Positions 6,436 through 6,694 of a DNA stretch of 6,694 bases are shown here, piece by piece; position 1 is the stretch's first letter, and each line of letters starts with the position of its first letter. The stretch is from an uncultured Rhodocyclaceae bacterium (GTDB lineage Bacteria; Pseudomonadota; Gammaproteobacteria; Burkholderiales; Rhodocyclaceae), in NCBI GenBank assembly GCA_903930805.1, contig CAIYZZ010000202.1, positions 1 to 6,694 of the forward strand, in the 5' to 3' direction. Both the position numbers and the translations under genes were made by a program. The notes under the pieces were generated by a model. The model saw only the letters and a program-made list of their open reading frames with translations, did no database searches and was not told the DNA's origin.

Positions 6436-6694
6436 GTGGGTGGGATTTACATCATCAATAGAAAACTGGACAAGCTACGTCTCGTCAGGACATACCCTAC
6501 CAACTACTGGAAGCAGGAGTGGAAGGAAAGCCTCGGGGTTGCAAAAGGCTTTGTAGCACCAGACGAACTCAAGCAGATCACCGGCAAGTATCGAACAGTA
6601 TTCTGGAAGGAATACCAGGGCAAGGGTGATCCGACTGCACTTCGCATTGAGTATGGTGCATCGAAGAAGGGTTTTACCATTGCAATTGATTTCA
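6436..6694 (+). CDS. Partial hypothetical protein, running off the right edge
   Basis: An open frame of 86 codons with no stop to the window end. An in-frame TGA at 6430-6432 limits the start; GTG 6436 is the first canonical start, with GGGG at 6426-6429 as a possible ribosome site six bases upstream. The visible part starts GGIYIINRKLDKLRLVR and is rich in Lys, Tyr and Trp (TNYWKQEWKESL, TVFWKEYQGKG), ending in a likely strand, GFTIAIDF. This looks like a soluble, basic protein; I do not recognise the family. It follows the integrase on the same strand by 192 bases and is probably the first cargo gene of the integrated element. Confidence 0.6.
   Translation, partial: MGGIYIINRKLDKLRLVRTYPTNYWKQEWKESLGVAKGFVAPDELKQITGKYRTVFWKEYQGKGDPTALRIEYGASKKGFTIAIDF

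Overview
The window looks like chromosome from a betaproteobacterium. The best anchor is a full-length YchF (OLA1-family) GTPase on the minus strand at 3857-4951, whose sequence reads like the betaproteobacterial form of the protein. This lineage call rests on recall of the family, not on a search. Mobile or accessory DNA lies on both sides of this single housekeeping gene.

Left part (1-3856): four plus-strand genes lie close together (221-682, 716-2335, 2405-3049 and 3087-3680, gaps of 33, 69 and 37 bases) and probably form one operon. They are: (1) a 153-aa protein with a faint restriction-endonuclease-like signature, (2) a 539-aa membrane-anchored Sel1-repeat protein with an unassigned C-terminal domain, (3) a 214-aa protein I do not recognise, and (4) a roughly 197-aa helical protein carrying an Rx4H motif like that of HEPN ribonucleases. 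The operon is bracketed by GC-rich intergenic repeats. An identical 24-base sequence occurs at 39-62 and 3827-3850, and a second module (about 27-30 bases) occurs at 117-146 and 3771-3797, with the order of the two modules reversed between the flanks. This suggests an accessory cassette sitting between copies of a dispersed repeat family. A defence or stress role is possible but is inference from weak motifs and context.

Middle (3857-4951): ychF, convergent with the cassette. Its usual upstream partner pth (peptidyl-tRNA hydrolase) is not next to it here; the upstream side is occupied by an integrase.

Right part (4952-6694): a complete tyrosine recombinase (integrase with N-terminal arm-binding domain, all six catalytic residues visible) reads away from ychF. 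Its start region contains two pairs of ATTTTGT, each pair phased at 11 bases, which look like recombinase-binding repeats or part of an attachment region. After a 192-base gap with no gene, an open frame starts around 6436 and runs off the right edge; it is probably the first cargo gene of the integrated element. No tRNA, rRNA, CRISPR array or insertion sequence was recognised.
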